The notes under the pieces were generated by a model. The model was not told the origin of the DNA. It searched no databases and worked only from the letters and a program-made list of their open reading frames with translations. Made by a program: the position numbers and the translations under genes. From assembly GCA_026932145.1 (NCBI GenBank), contig JAIXKT010000054.1:124001-188000 (forward strand): 64,000 nt of DNA, in the 5' to 3' direction. This document shows, piece after piece, positions 44,213 through 53,655 of the stretch. Each line of letters opens with the position of its first letter. The first letter of the stretch is position 1. The DNA is from Bacteroidia bacterium (GTDB lineage: Bacteria; Bacteroidota; Bacteroidia; J057; JAIXKT01).

Positions 44213-46261
44213 ATGTTTTTTTCCCGTTTATATGTATTCTTTTTACTCGGTTTATGGTGCTTTCCACAACTGCAAACTTTTGGCCAAAGCCAATCTAAAG
44301 AATTATTTGAAACCGGAAAGAGTCTATACGAGCAAAAAAAATATAGCAAAGCACGAGAATATTTTCAAGATGCTGTTAATAAAGACCCTAAGCAATACGG
44401 CGGCAAGGGAAACTACCATATTGCGCTGAGCTATGTAAAGCAAAAAAACTGCTTAGATGCCAAAGAATATTTCACAAAAGCCTTCAAACAAGATTCCGTT
44501 GCAGGCGGGGCAAGCTCCAAAGATAAGTTTATAGAGCAACTATCTAAGTGTAACTTTACTATCAACGACTTAAAAATAGAATCAGGTAATCAGCCCCAAA
44601 TCACTCCGCCCCCCAAAAACATAGACCCTACATTTGCTAAACAATGGTTCCAAAGAGGAAAAACTGCCTATGACCAAAAAAACTATCCCCAAGCCATAAA
44701 TTATTTTCAACTGGCCTATTTGTCTGATACTGCGAAATATGGAGCCAAAGCCTGTTATCAAATTGCTTTATGCTATAAAAAACAAAAAAACTGTAATTCT
44801 GCGAAACCATTTTTAGCAAAAGCCCAAAAAATCGAACCCGATAAAGGCGGCGCAAGTTCAGCAGAAAAATTTCAAGAATTTTTAACCTATTGCCACTTTA
44901 CCGTAGATGACCTGAAGAAATCCAATGAACCCGTTTTTCAAGTAAATGACAATTTAGATAATAACGAAACAGAAACATCTAACAGCCTTGAAATAACACC
45001 GGATTATAATGGCTTGATGCGCATCGGAAACAATCTTTTAGAAAAGCAACAATATGATTCTGCGGCAGTTATCTTTGCCCAAGCTGCCGAAGTCTGTATA
45101 AATACAGAATTGAGAATCAGAACTTTTGTAACACTTGCTCAAACCTATGTCAAACTTAGAAATTGTGCCGAAGCCTTCAAAGCCTACTCAAACGCATATC
45201 GTTTGGATTTTGAAGAATATAGCGGTTCCTTATTAGCTAACCAAGAACCCGAAGAAAGTGAATGCAAGTTTTCCCGTAACGAACTATTAGTAGGCAGGCG
45301 ATTATCTGCTTTTGAAAAAGCCCAACTCCATGAACCAATTATCTGGAGTTATGTGCCCTTCATAGCGGCCGCTTTCATCGTAGTGTTCATTATAGCTTAC
45401 AAACGTAAATTAAAATTATCATCAGAACCCTCAAAGGTATATGCGCTCAACCATACAGAAATAGAATTACCTATTCCAGCAGAACTCACAGAAAAAATGC
45501 TTCTTATCCCTGAAAGGGAACGTAATCAGTTATTATTATTATTCAAAATAGCTTTTAACTCCATTCGAGAAGTATGGCAGTTTGAAAATAATGCAGCGCA
45601 AAGAACCCAAAATGCCTCAAAATACTTTGCTAAGTTAGATTCTATTTGGGAAAAATTTAATGAGCAACCTATTCAGTTTATTGAAGGAAAGGATTCTAAT
45701 GAACTTGTAATCAGCTTATTACTACTTACCCATAAAGAAGATTGGTACTGCTATTTTAGTGGACAATATCTGGGAGAAAAAGCCAAAATATTGCAGATAA
45801 GACATCCCGCAGGGAAAAAAATAAGTGTATGGGCTTCAAAGTCAACTATTGAAAAAGTGAATACGAAACAGCCCGTAAAAGTTCGTATCCATAAAATCGT
45901 GCAAGATGGAGTTCCCACTTGGGTACATTGGAGCCAAGACCCAACATTTTTTAACTGGGATAGCACACCCGAAAAAAATACAGATAATATGCAACAATGG
46001 GCGGGAGAAAGCAAAAATGTATTACCGGAAACCATCCCTAATATTATCTTTAAACCTACTTTATACTACAACTATCCACATCCGGAAAGCATCTTTACAG
46101 AGAGCCTTATCATAGAAGAAAAAGTAGAACAAACTGGTTATCAGGGAACTAATAAAAAGAACTATGAAGAAAACACCATAAATACAGTACAGTCCTCTGA
46201 TGTTTATATTACACATATTCCCAATAGACATCACCACCAAACGCACCGAGATGATTCCTAA
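44213..46261 (+). CDS. TPR-repeat membrane protein with internal duplication
   Basis: 682 residues. A signal peptide ends about residue 25 (LQTFGQSQ). Two closely similar ~95-residue units follow (about 29-126 and 143-240), each with paired TPRs, a QKNC turn, a GGASS motif and an end of the form CxFTxxDLK; a third, more diverged unit spans about 265-370. One membrane segment (YVPFIAAAFIVVFIIAY, near 380-397) separates this exported half from a ~280-residue C-terminal half with no recognised domain. The gene overlaps the BrkB-family gene by 11 nt. Confidence 0.75.
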   Translation: MFFSRLYVFFLLGLWCFPQLQTFGQSQSKELFETGKSLYEQKKYSKAREYFQDAVNKDPKQYGGKGNYHIALSYVKQKNCLDAKEYFTKAFKQDSVAGGASSKDKFIEQLSKCNFTINDLKIESGNQPQITPPPKNIDPTFAKQWFQRGKTAYDQKNYPQAINYFQLAYLSDTAKYGAKACYQIALCYKKQKNCNSAKPFLAKAQKIEPDKGGASSAEKFQEFLTYCHFTVDDLKKSNEPVFQVNDNLDNNETETSNSLEITPDYNGLMRIGNNLLEKQQYDSAAVIFAQAAEVCINTELRIRTFVTLAQTYVKLRNCAEAFKAYSNAYRLDFEEYSGSLLANQEPEESECKFSRNELLVGRRLSAFEKAQLHEPIIWSYVPFIAAAFIVVFIIAYKRKLKLSSEPSKVYALNHTEIELPIPAELTEKMLLIPERERNQLLLLFKIAFNSIREVWQFENNAAQRTQNASKYFAKLDSIWEKFNEQPIQFIEGKDSNELVISLLLLTHKEDWYCYFSGQYLGEKAKILQIRHPAGKKISVWASKSTIEKVNTKQPVKVRIHKIVQDGVPTWVHWSQDPTFFNWDSTPEKNTDNMQQWAGESKNVLPETIPNIIFKPTLYYNYPHPESIFTESLIIEEKVEQTGYQGTNKKNYEENTINTVQSSDVYITHIPNRHHHQTHRDDS

Positions 46262-47207
46262 GATAATAAACTCTTGGCATAAGCACGCACTCGTAAAAAA
46301 GACTGTTGTAGGGCTAAAGAACTTTCAGCCGCCGGGCTTCGGCGGTGTAGGCTTGTTTTATGTGATTAAGTTATTTTGGAAAGACGTTAGGGATCCGGCC
46401 TTTGTTTTAAGGGCTAACGCAATGGCTTACAACTTTTTCTTTGCCTTGATTCCCTCCCTTATTTTTATTTTCACATTAGTTCCATACATCCCGATACCCA
46501 ATTTTCGGGAAACCGTTCATCAATGGCTTTCTACTTATTTGCCCCAAGAAGGGATTTCTCTGATAAACGGTATCATAAGCACCAGTTTTGAAAAACGCGG
46601 ATGGGGAGTTATTTCAATCAGTTTTTTGCTGCTTTTGTATAGCTCTACCCGAAGCATCATCACGATGATGGCTTGCTTCAATAAGCGGTATTTTTATCGC
46701 AGAAACGTTTTTCAAGAAAGACTTTTAGCAGTCGGAATCTTTTTTGTGTTATTTCTCTTATTAATTATTGGAGCCGCAGCCTTGATTTTTGGCGAGTTTG
46801 GCATCAGTTATTTAGGAAAACAGCACATTATAGGCGGAAAAGTCCCTTATTTTTTATTACATCTACTTAATTGGCTAATCAATTTACTACTGTTATTTGG
46901 CGTTCTTTCATTTATCTACTGGGCAGTTCCCTCAGTTGATAAAAAATTCCATAAGACAGGCCCCGGTTCGTTTTTAGCCGGATTACTGATGATGTTAGCT
47001 ACCATTGGGTTTCGTTTTTTTATTTCCAACTTTGGCAATTACAACAAAGTGTATGGTAGTTTAACCGCCGTTATCATTTTGTTGGTATGGTTTTACTGGG
47101 TTTCTATTGTTCTTTTAATTGGCTTTGAGTTAAATGCAAGTATCGAAAGAGCTGCCCGAAAAGGTACAAATCTTACGGAATTATTAGAGGTGGGTTCTAA
47201 AAATTAG
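46251..47207 (+). CDS. YihY/BrkB-family inner-membrane protein (C-terminus altered by an insertion)
   Basis: 318 residues from the ATG at 46251; a longer frame from 46200 lies within the previous gene. About six membrane segments and the family motifs ANAMAYNFFFALIPSLIF and YGSLTAVIILLVWFYWVSIVLLIGFELNA identify it. Function is not established (the old name RNase BN is wrong). The last codons, VGSKN and stop (47190-47207), coincide with the 18-nt left end of a deleted IS element, so the native C-terminal tail has probably been cut or replaced. The conserved core is complete. Confidence 0.85.
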   Translation: MIPKIINSWHKHALVKKTVVGLKNFQPPGFGGVGLFYVIKLFWKDVRDPAFVLRANAMAYNFFFALIPSLIFIFTLVPYIPIPNFRETVHQWLSTYLPQEGISLINGIISTSFEKRGWGVISISFLLLLYSSTRSIITMMACFNKRYFYRRNVFQERLLAVGIFFVLFLLLIIGAAALIFGEFGISYLGKQHIIGGKVPYFLLHLLNWLINLLLLFGVLSFIYWAVPSVDKKFHKTGPGSFLAGLLMMLATIGFRFFISNFGNYNKVYGSLTAVIILLVWFYWVSIVLLIGFELNASIERAARKGTNLTELLEVGSKN

Positions 47208-47783
47208 TTTTTTTTATTCTTTATTCGATAATTCACAACTAATTAATAGCATATTACGATGTAAATAGATTTAATCTTTGAACTTGTTCAAGCCTGAATA
47301 AGTTGTAGGTAAGATTGATGAGTTCGATTATACCTGTTGCTCTTGCTATTCCTACAGATTTAACAGCAAGCCCGTTCATGCTTTGTTCCATAAAATCAAA
47401 TACGTGTTCTACTCTTACCCTTGTTTTAGATTTTATCTTATTTTTTGCTTTTTGTTTATCCGTCAAAGGGTTACCTCTGTATCCTTTTTTGTGTATTTGG
47501 TTTTTAAGCCGGTATTTTCGGATTATTTTTTTGGTTTTTCTTTTCTGTATTTAATAAGTTAGATGCTAATGTGTTGCGAAATGCCTCAAAATCAACAACA
47601 TCGCTTATTATTTCTAATGGGTTGCCAATTGCAGACAAACGTTCAATAGTAAATTGCTCGTCAAATAATCCTTTTTGGCCATTGGTTTTATACTCTTGTG
47701 ATGTCATATTGTTTTCGTGTTAAATTATACGCAAATATACGTATAATTACTTGAATAACAATGATTTAAATTATAGAAGCCAC
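47190..47783 (-). mobile_element. Non-autonomous, internally deleted IS5-family element, copy 1
   Basis: 594 bp between inverted ends: GTGGGTTCTA at 47190-47199 and TAGAAGCCAC at 47774-47783 (one mismatch). It carries only the N-terminal and C-terminal parts of a transposase on the minus strand. About 510 bp are nearly identical to copy 2 at 50432-51165; the left arm is about 130 bp shorter than copy 2 (loss of an A/T-rich block and of most AACT repeats). No direct target duplication is visible (flanks TTAGAG and CTAAAA). Confidence 0.75.
47254..47707 (-). pseudogene. IS5-family transposase with catalytic middle deleted (copy 1)
   Basis: Two fragments on the minus strand. 47504-47707 encodes the N-terminus (EYKTNGQKGLFDEQF, IGNPLEIISDVVDFEAFR). 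47254-47466 encodes the C-terminus (KSKTRVRVEHVFDFMEQSMN, GIIELINLTYNLFRLEQ), which includes the glutamate helix of the DDE site. The intervening ~200 residues with both catalytic aspartates are missing and the two parts are out of frame. Apart from the final residue the peptides are identical to those of copy 2. Confidence 0.8.
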
Positions 47784-47788
47784 CTAAA

Positions 47789-47987
47789 ATGAATAAAGAG
47801 TTTGAAAAATTTATCGAACAAACAGAAAAATTAATGACTGCAAGTGAAAAATATGTTTCGGGAGCAGAAAAGGAACTTGACGACCACGAAGTAGCAGCGA
47901 AGCTAATTTTGCGACAGCTACTTTGCAAATGATACAGATGTAGAAAATTATTGCAAAGAAAAGCATATCCCTATAAATGAGGATTAA
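47789..47987 (+). pseudogene. Frameshifted small ORF
   Basis: A 47-codon frame from the ATG at 47789 stops at 47930-47932. In another frame a coherent acidic C-terminus (SYFANDTDVENYCKEKHIPI, then NED) continues to a TAA at 47985-47987. Joined by one frameshift near 47915 the parts would make a ~65-residue helical protein. The gene begins 6 nt outside copy 1 of the deleted IS element. It may be a decayed gene or a programmed frameshift; no family was recognised. Confidence 0.4.
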
Positions 47988-48068
47988 GAAACAGCTGCCA
48001 TCCTTAAATAAATTAGCAAAACTTGTAAAAAACGCAAGTTTCGCTAATTTATTTTGCACTTTTGTATT

Positions 48069-49304
48069 ATGAAAAATTATACTAACCGTAAGGAATATAT
48101 AGAAAAACTGCTGTCATATAAGGATAAAGACCTTATAAAAGTAGTTAGCGGTTTACGTAGGTCGGGCAAATCGACACTTTTGGAATTGTATTGGGAGCTG
48201 TTACTTAAAGCAGGTGTTGGTAAACGACAAATTCAGTTCTACAATTTTGAGTTACCCGAAAATTTTGTAGGAAAAAATTGGGACGACATTTATTTTGACA
48301 TCAAAAAGAAGTTACAAGCAGATAAGCCTAACTATATATTTTTGGACGAAGTACAAAACATTCCATTGTTTGAAAAATTGGTGGACGGACTGTTCGCATC
48401 CAAAAATGTGGACGTTTATATCACAGGCTCAAACGCCTTTCTATTATCAAGTGAATTAGCCACTTTGTTAAGCGGTCGCTACATCGAAATTTCAATTTTA
48501 CCCTTTTCATTCAATGAATATTTAACGGCACGAGGCATTGACATTAGTAACAAATACTTGAACTACGAACCTTTATTTTTTGATTATGTAAATGAAACAT
48601 CATTGCCCAAAGGCGTAGCATTGCGTAAAGACGGCTATGATAAAATTTACGAATATCTGGAAGCTATTTATACGACTATTGTAGAAAAAGATATTACACA
48701 ACGACACCAAATAAACGATAAAAGAGCATTTGAAAACATTGTTAAATTTATGGCTTCAAATGTGGGAAATGCTCTTTCTCCAAATAATATCTCAACTATT
48801 TTGAAACAAGATGGGCAAAGCATTCATCGAGATACTGTTGAGAAATATTTGGGATATTTGGTAGCAAGTTTTGTATTCTATAAAGTAAACCGCTTTGACC
48901 TAAAAGGCAGAAAACAATTAGCTACACAGGAGAAATATTACTTGGTAGATATGGGACTGCTAAATATTTTTATGGGTAAAGAACGTACTAACGACAGAGG
49001 GCATATTTTAGAAAACATTGTTTACTTGGAACTACTTCGCAGAGGTAATAAAATCTGGACAGGAACAAGTAGAAACAGCGAAGTCGATTTTGTTTGTAAA
49101 ACCAAAACTGGAGATATTGAGTATTATCAAGTAGCTTGGCAGATGACTAACGAAAGTACCGTAGAACGTGAATTTGGGGCATTAGAAAAAATAAATGATA
49201 ACTATCCTAAATATTTGCTCACAACTGATGGATTTACGCAAAACCGAAGTGGAATACAGCATTTAAACGTATTTAATTGGTTGCTAAACACAGACAGAAA
49301 ATAA
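48069..49304 (+). CDS. AAA-family ATPase with DUF4143 domain
   Basis: 411 residues from the ATG at 48069; a TTG five codons upstream is less likely. Walker A is GLRRSGKST at 28-36 and Walker B NYIFLDEVQN. The AAA_14 core is followed by a DUF4143 domain whose end, ENIVYLELLRRG with NSEVDFVCKTKTGDIEYYQV, resembles a PD-(D/E)xK nuclease-like fold. Such proteins are common, mobile and of unknown role. The coding sequence looks intact. It lies within the segment bounded by the two deleted IS copies. Confidence 0.88.
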   Translation: MKNYTNRKEYIEKLLSYKDKDLIKVVSGLRRSGKSTLLELYWELLLKAGVGKRQIQFYNFELPENFVGKNWDDIYFDIKKKLQADKPNYIFLDEVQNIPLFEKLVDGLFASKNVDVYITGSNAFLLSSELATLLSGRYIEISILPFSFNEYLTARGIDISNKYLNYEPLFFDYVNETSLPKGVALRKDGYDKIYEYLEAIYTTIVEKDITQRHQINDKRAFENIVKFMASNVGNALSPNNISTILKQDGQSIHRDTVEKYLGYLVASFVFYKVNRFDLKGRKQLATQEKYYLVDMGLLNIFMGKERTNDRGHILENIVYLELLRRGNKIWTGTSRNSEVDFVCKTKTGDIEYYQVAWQMTNESTVEREFGALEKINDNYPKYLLTTDGFTQNRSGIQHLNVFNWLLNTDRK

Positions 49305-49309
49305 TAACC

Positions 49310-49560
49310 ACTGGCTATAACAAGTGGCTTTGCAAGAGCGGCAGGAAACATCTCCGATTGAAACTTTTTCGTATATTTGAAGTTCGGTCTTCGCTTGAAA
49401 ATTTCGGCTAAAATGCCGCTCTCGCAAAGCCATCGATAGCTATGCGAAGTCCCGTAGGGCTTCGCATAGCTGGTGCGTGAAGCCCCGTTCCGATGTGGCG
49501 AAATCCTTTCGGGCTTCCGCCACATCGGAACGCTTGACGAAGGTGGCGATTTTAACCACT
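49310..49560. repeat. GC-rich island of three consecutive hairpins
   Basis: Hairpin A: 49325-49342 with 49415-49432 (18-nt arms, one mismatch that is a G-U pair in RNA). Hairpin B: 49438-49449 with 49460-49471 (12-nt perfect arms, extended by CCC/GGG around the loop). Hairpin C: 49486-49500 with 49518-49532 (15-nt perfect arms). CCACT...AGTGG at 49310-49327 encloses the left border (GGCTATAACAAG). The island fills the space between the convergent stops of the ATPase and DUF6348-like genes and is clearly richer in GC than both. The reading frames crossing it are not coding. Confidence 0.75.
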
Positions 49561-49658
49561 AAACTTCATACGAAGAACCGCACTACAATTATACAAAGAA
49601 CCGTCATACGAAGCACGTCACCGGCTCTATTGTCAAACCGATGTTGGCGGTAGGGTTT

Positions 49659-50414
49659 TTATTTATCATAAACATCACATTTTCTGAACATTATAAATTG
49701 TTTAAGTCCTTGAAAGTCGCTTTTCAATCTCCACGATTTTGCATATTCTGTAATGTCTGCCAAACCTTCTTCCCAAGGTTCATTGTTAAAAAGACTTTCT
49801 CCGATTATTGTTCCGTCTGCTCGTTTTGAAATATAAATTTTCAACCAATTTAATTTATTTGATGTCAGTTTATATTTTAGTTTGTCTTTGATGATTTCAA
49901 AGAGTGATTCGTTTTCAGGTTGGTCATTCCATTGTCCCTGAAGTGTCAGATTGCCCAATTTTGGATGCCAAAGAACTTCTTTGTCGTTCATAATTATAGA
50001 GAAGTCCAAGTCGGGATTATGGCTGTCAGAGAAGCTATCAATTATTGGTAGAAAAGTCGTGTTAATGTAATTGTCGATTACAGAATTGACTTTGTCTTGA
50101 ATATTTGTTCCAATACCAACAATATTTTCTTCAATACCATTTGGGAAATACTTAGGATGAATAGTCAAAATCATCAAATGTAAAATGCTCGGATGATTAT
50201 TTGGATTGTCAACAATAACAGTTGCAATCTCAATTTCAGAATTAACGACTAATGCAAGATATTGTGGATTTTTGTCAACCTGATAACCTAACTCTATAAG
50301 TCTATTTCTTAAAGTTTCAAGTAAATACGAATTGTTGTCAGTTGGTTCTGGTTGTTGCCTGTCAATTTGCTTGCTATCAGAGGATTTTTTTTTGAAAAAG
50401 TCAAATAGTCCCAT
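49659..50414 (-). CDS. DUF6348-like protein
   Basis: 251 residues. It begins MGLFDFFKKKSS with a short linker, then LLETLRNRLIELGYQVDKNP and a conserved body with HLMILTIHPKYFPNGIEENI and IIGESLFNNEPWEEGLADI. I recognise this pattern as the DUF6348 type, seen in scattered Bacteroidota and other bacteria, often beside polymorphic-toxin or mobile regions; no activity is known. No signal peptide. It starts 17 nt from copy 2 of the deleted IS element and is read away from it. Confidence 0.65.
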   Translation of the reverse strand: MGLFDFFKKKSSDSKQIDRQQPEPTDNNSYLLETLRNRLIELGYQVDKNPQYLALVVNSEIEIATVIVDNPNNHPSILHLMILTIHPKYFPNGIEENIVGIGTNIQDKVNSVIDNYINTTFLPIIDSFSDSHNPDLDFSIIMNDKEVLWHPKLGNLTLQGQWNDQPENESLFEIIKDKLKYKLTSNKLNWLKIYISKRADGTIIGESLFNNEPWEEGLADITEYAKSWRLKSDFQGLKQFIMFRKCDVYDK

Positions 50415-50574
50415 TTGTTGTTTGCCTATAGGTGGGTTCTAAAAATTAGTTTTTTTATTTTTTTCAGAAACAAATCAGAATCCTTTTAAAATCTGGGCTG
50501 AAAAAGTAAGTAATTATACAAATTATTTTTTTAATTCACATACAAAATTTTTATTTTTTTATTCAATAATCCAC

Positions 50575-50628
<54 letters not shown>

Positions 50629-50635
50629 TAGCATA

Positions 50636-51089
50636 TTACGGTGTAAATAAGTTTAATCTTTGAACTTGTTCAAGCCTGAATAAGTTGTAGGTAAGATTGA
50701 TGAGTTCGATTATACCTGTTGCTCTTGCTATTCCTACAGATTTAACAGCAAGCCCGTTCATGCTTTGTTCCATAAAATCAAATACGTGTTCTACTCTTAC
50801 CCTTGTTTTAGATTTTATCTTATTTTTTGCTTTTTGTTTATCCGTCAAAGGGTTACCTCTGTATCCTTTTTTGTGTATTTGGTTTTTAAGCCGGTATTTT
50901 CGGATTATTTTTTTGGTTTTTCTTTTCTGTATTTAATAAGTTAGATGCTAATGTGTTGCGAAATGCCTCAAAATCAACAACATCGCTTATTATTTCTAAT
51001 GGGTTGCCAATTGCAGACAAACGTTCAATAGTAAATTGCTCGTCAAATAATCCTTTTTGGCCATTGGTTTTATACTCTTGTGATGTCAT
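50636..51089 (-). pseudogene. IS5-family transposase with catalytic middle deleted (copy 2)
   Basis: N-terminal fragment 50886-51089 and C-terminal fragment 50636-50848, with the same junction as in copy 1. Reading past the stop of the first fragment, another frame continues as KNQIHKKGYRGNPLTDKQKA into the C-terminal fragment, showing where the ancestral protein resumes after the deletion. Neither copy can make an active transposase; movement would need a full-length relative elsewhere. Confidence 0.8.
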
Positions 51090-51165
51090 ATTGTTTTCGT
51101 GTTAAATTATACGCAAATATACGTATAATTACTTGAATAACAATGACTTAAATTATAGAACCCAC

Positions 51166-51509
51166 TATAAGTAATTCTGAGCCTCGTTCCTTTTCCGCTC
51201 ATTTTTAGATATTTTTGTGCTTTGACAATGAGGATAAGTAACCCTTGGTTTGACTGCTGGCATAGACGATAAAGCTTAGTCTTTATTGCCAAAAACTTTA
51301 TCATGCTTTCTAAGCCACAACTAAAATTAGATTCCGAAAAAAAAGAATAGCAAAATGAAAAACTACGCCGTAACAGGTTTTGAGAGAGGTGTTGAAAATG
51401 TAGGAATTAACAGTAATCCAAAATCATATAAACCAACGTACTAACCAAAACTTTAAAAGATTATACTCCCGTTCAGCACAAACAAAGCATTTTTCTATAT
51501 TCCTAACCG
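51166..51509. other. Intergenic stretch, no convincing gene
   Basis: Between deleted-IS copy 2 and the YdcF-like gene. A 29-codon ATG frame at 51355-51444 (MKNYAVTGFERGVENVGINS...) is the only candidate; it matches nothing I recognise and is too short to call. No hairpin or promoter consensus stands out. Confidence 0.4.
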
Positions 51510-52118
51510 ATGGCTTCTCTATTTGGTATAATATTCATTCTTAGTTGTTTATTTACGGTAAGTTCTATTTCGTTGTTTGCCCAAAACAATAACGATGCGC
51601 GGGATTATGACCTCATAATTGTTTTGGGAAATCCTGCAAATGACTCATGCAAGCCCTCTCCGATAATGCGGGAAAGGGTTAAAACCGGAGTTGAATTATT
51701 CAAGAAGGGAACTGCAACAAGAATTTTGTTTACAGGAGGGGCTATCAAAAATAATTGCAATGAAGCAGCCGTAATGAAAGAATATGCTATTCTAAGCGGT
51801 ATCCCCGATAGTGCCATAATTGTGGAAGATAAAGCCCAAAATACGTACCAAAATGCTTTCTATTCAGTTTTATACATGAAAGCTAATAACTTGACTACAG
51901 CAGCTATTGTTACTTCACAATTTCATGTAAAACGAGCCTGTTGTATTTTCAGCCATTATAATATTCAGTACAATATGTTTTTCTGTGAAAACCCGGCTGA
52001 TTTGCCCCGAATAAAGATTTTTATTTGGAAACTAAGAGAAAAGGCAATATTAGCTTATGACCAACTCCGTAAAGAAACTCGAACCCAACATAATACCTGC
52101 TCTTCAGCCAAACATTGA
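51510..52118 (+). CDS. YdcF/SanA-like (DUF218) envelope protein
   Basis: 202 residues. Signal peptide about 1-25 (FILSCLFTVSSISLFAQ). The DUF218 core is visible: DLIIVLGNP, RVKTGVELFKKGTATRILFT with GGAI, the acidic NEAAVMKEYAI, IVEDKAQNTYQNA and IVTSQFHVKRA. Relatives are linked to envelope integrity, but the reaction is unknown. It stands alone between an IS-derived region and the serine hydrolase gene. Confidence 0.85.
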   Translation: MASLFGIIFILSCLFTVSSISLFAQNNNDARDYDLIIVLGNPANDSCKPSPIMRERVKTGVELFKKGTATRILFTGGAIKNNCNEAAVMKEYAILSGIPDSAIIVEDKAQNTYQNAFYSVLYMKANNLTTAAIVTSQFHVKRACCIFSHYNIQYNMFFCENPADLPRIKIFIWKLREKAILAYDQLRKETRTQHNTCSSAKH

Positions 52119-52287
52119 TCCTCAAAATGAGCAATTTTAAAAACCATAAGTATCTGATTTTCAATTGATATTTTATTTAAGAATAAATTGTTTGTGGGAT
52201 TCTTTGTTGTTAAATTAGCCGGTAAGATAGCCGTATCTACGCAACCCTCAATCTAATAAAAACCATTAACTTTTTAACCAAAATACG

Positions 52288-53595
52288 ATGAAAAAGTCAG
52301 GCATTTTGCTAATCATGTTCATTACAGCATTGTGCGTTAATGCACAGTCGCTGTATTTTCCGCCCAAAACCGGAACCGTATGGGATACGATTCCGCCTCA
52401 ATCACTCAACTGGTGCCAAAACAAAATTGACAGTTTGTATGCTTACTTAGATTCCAATGATACCAAAGCATTTATCCTGCTCAAAGACGGGAAAATTGTC
52501 CTTGAAAAATACTTTGACACCCATACAGCAACAAGTCCTTGGCAATGGGCATCAGCGGGTAAAACTATTACCTCGTTTATGGTTGGAATTGCTCAGCAAG
52601 AAAACCATTTATCTATTATGGATACTTCTTCAAAATATCTGGGTCAGGGCTGGACAAGCTGCACACCTGCGCAGGAAGCTAAGATAACGATTCGGCATCA
52701 ACTAACGATGTCTTCCGGCCTTGATGACGGCGTATCAGATCCCTTTTGCACCTTAGATACCTGCCTGATTTACAAGGCAGATCCAGGAACACGCTGGGCG
52801 TATCACAACGGCCCCTATACACTCCTTGATAGCATAATAAAAAATGCAACAGGAACAACACTAAATACCTATACAACCCAAAAACTGAAAACCCCAATAG
52901 GAATGACCGGCTCGTTCATTACTACCGGTTACAACAATATCTTTTTTAGCAACGCAAGAAGTATGGCAAGATTTGGACTGCTAATACTGAACAAAGGAAA
53001 CTGGAACGGAACCGCAATAATGACCGATACTGCCTACTTCCACCAAATGGTAAATACCTCTCAACCCTTAAATCAAGCCTACGGATACCTTTGGTGGCTC
53101 AATGGAAAATCTTCTTATATGGTTCCACAAAGCCAAATTGTGTTTAATGGATACTTCTGCCCAAATGCCCCAGCAGATATGTTTGCCGCAATGGGAAAAG
53201 ACGGGCAATTCTTGAATATCGTCCCAAGTCAAAACTTAGTTTGGCTAAGAATGGGCAATTCTCCCAATGGGGCTCTCGTCCCATTTTTAATGAACGACAA
53301 AATATGGGAATATATCAATGATTTAGGATGTGGTACAACCGAAATAAATACAATATCTTCCCAAAATAATGTCGTTAAAATATTCCCAAATCCAAGTAGC
53401 GATGTACTCAATATAAAATCCAACGAGCCGATCTCAAATATTGAAATCTTAAATATTCACGGACAAACCATAAAAACCATCATTGCCCAAAACAGTGAGT
53501 TAAGTACTTCTGTTAGCGAACTACCTAACGGATTATATTTTGTAAAGGTAATCTTAGCTAACGGTAAAATATGGATAGGAAAGATCCAGAAATAA
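52288..53595 (+). CDS. Secreted beta-lactamase-fold serine hydrolase with T9SS sorting domain
   Basis: 435 residues. Signal peptide 1-20. The class C/esterase-type site has Ser89-x-x-Lys92 (WASAGKTITSF) and Tyr172-x-Asn174 (WAYHNGPYTL), the pattern of PBP4*/EstB-like hydrolases, which act on peptides or esters rather than always on beta-lactams. Residues about 355-435 are a T9SS type A sorting domain (VKIFPNPSSDVLNI, ending GKIWIGKIQK). It converges on hppA over a shared terminator. Confidence 0.88.
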   Translation: MKKSGILLIMFITALCVNAQSLYFPPKTGTVWDTIPPQSLNWCQNKIDSLYAYLDSNDTKAFILLKDGKIVLEKYFDTHTATSPWQWASAGKTITSFMVGIAQQENHLSIMDTSSKYLGQGWTSCTPAQEAKITIRHQLTMSSGLDDGVSDPFCTLDTCLIYKADPGTRWAYHNGPYTLLDSIIKNATGTTLNTYTTQKLKTPIGMTGSFITTGYNNIFFSNARSMARFGLLILNKGNWNGTAIMTDTAYFHQMVNTSQPLNQAYGYLWWLNGKSSYMVPQSQIVFNGYFCPNAPADMFAAMGKDGQFLNIVPSQNLVWLRMGNSPNGALVPFLMNDKIWEYINDLGCGTTEINTISSQNNVVKIFPNPSSDVLNIKSNEPISNIEILNIHGQTIKTIIAQNSELSTSVSELPNGLYFVKVILANGKIWIGKIQK

Positions 53596-53655
53596 ACCGC
53601 AAAACCTAACTGAACCCAAAAGTACAGAATAGTCTTTTTAATAAAAAACAGAAAT

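Noticed and set aside
49202-49525. 107-codon minus-strand frame across the hairpin island
   Set aside because: It overlaps the end of the intact ATPase gene and simply reads through the inverted repeats; no coding character.
49305-49658. Calling the hairpin island a true integron attC site
   Set aside because: The inverse-core and core motifs (RYYYAAC/GTTRRRY) do not fit, the island is about 350 bp instead of 57-141 bp, and no integron integrase is in the window.
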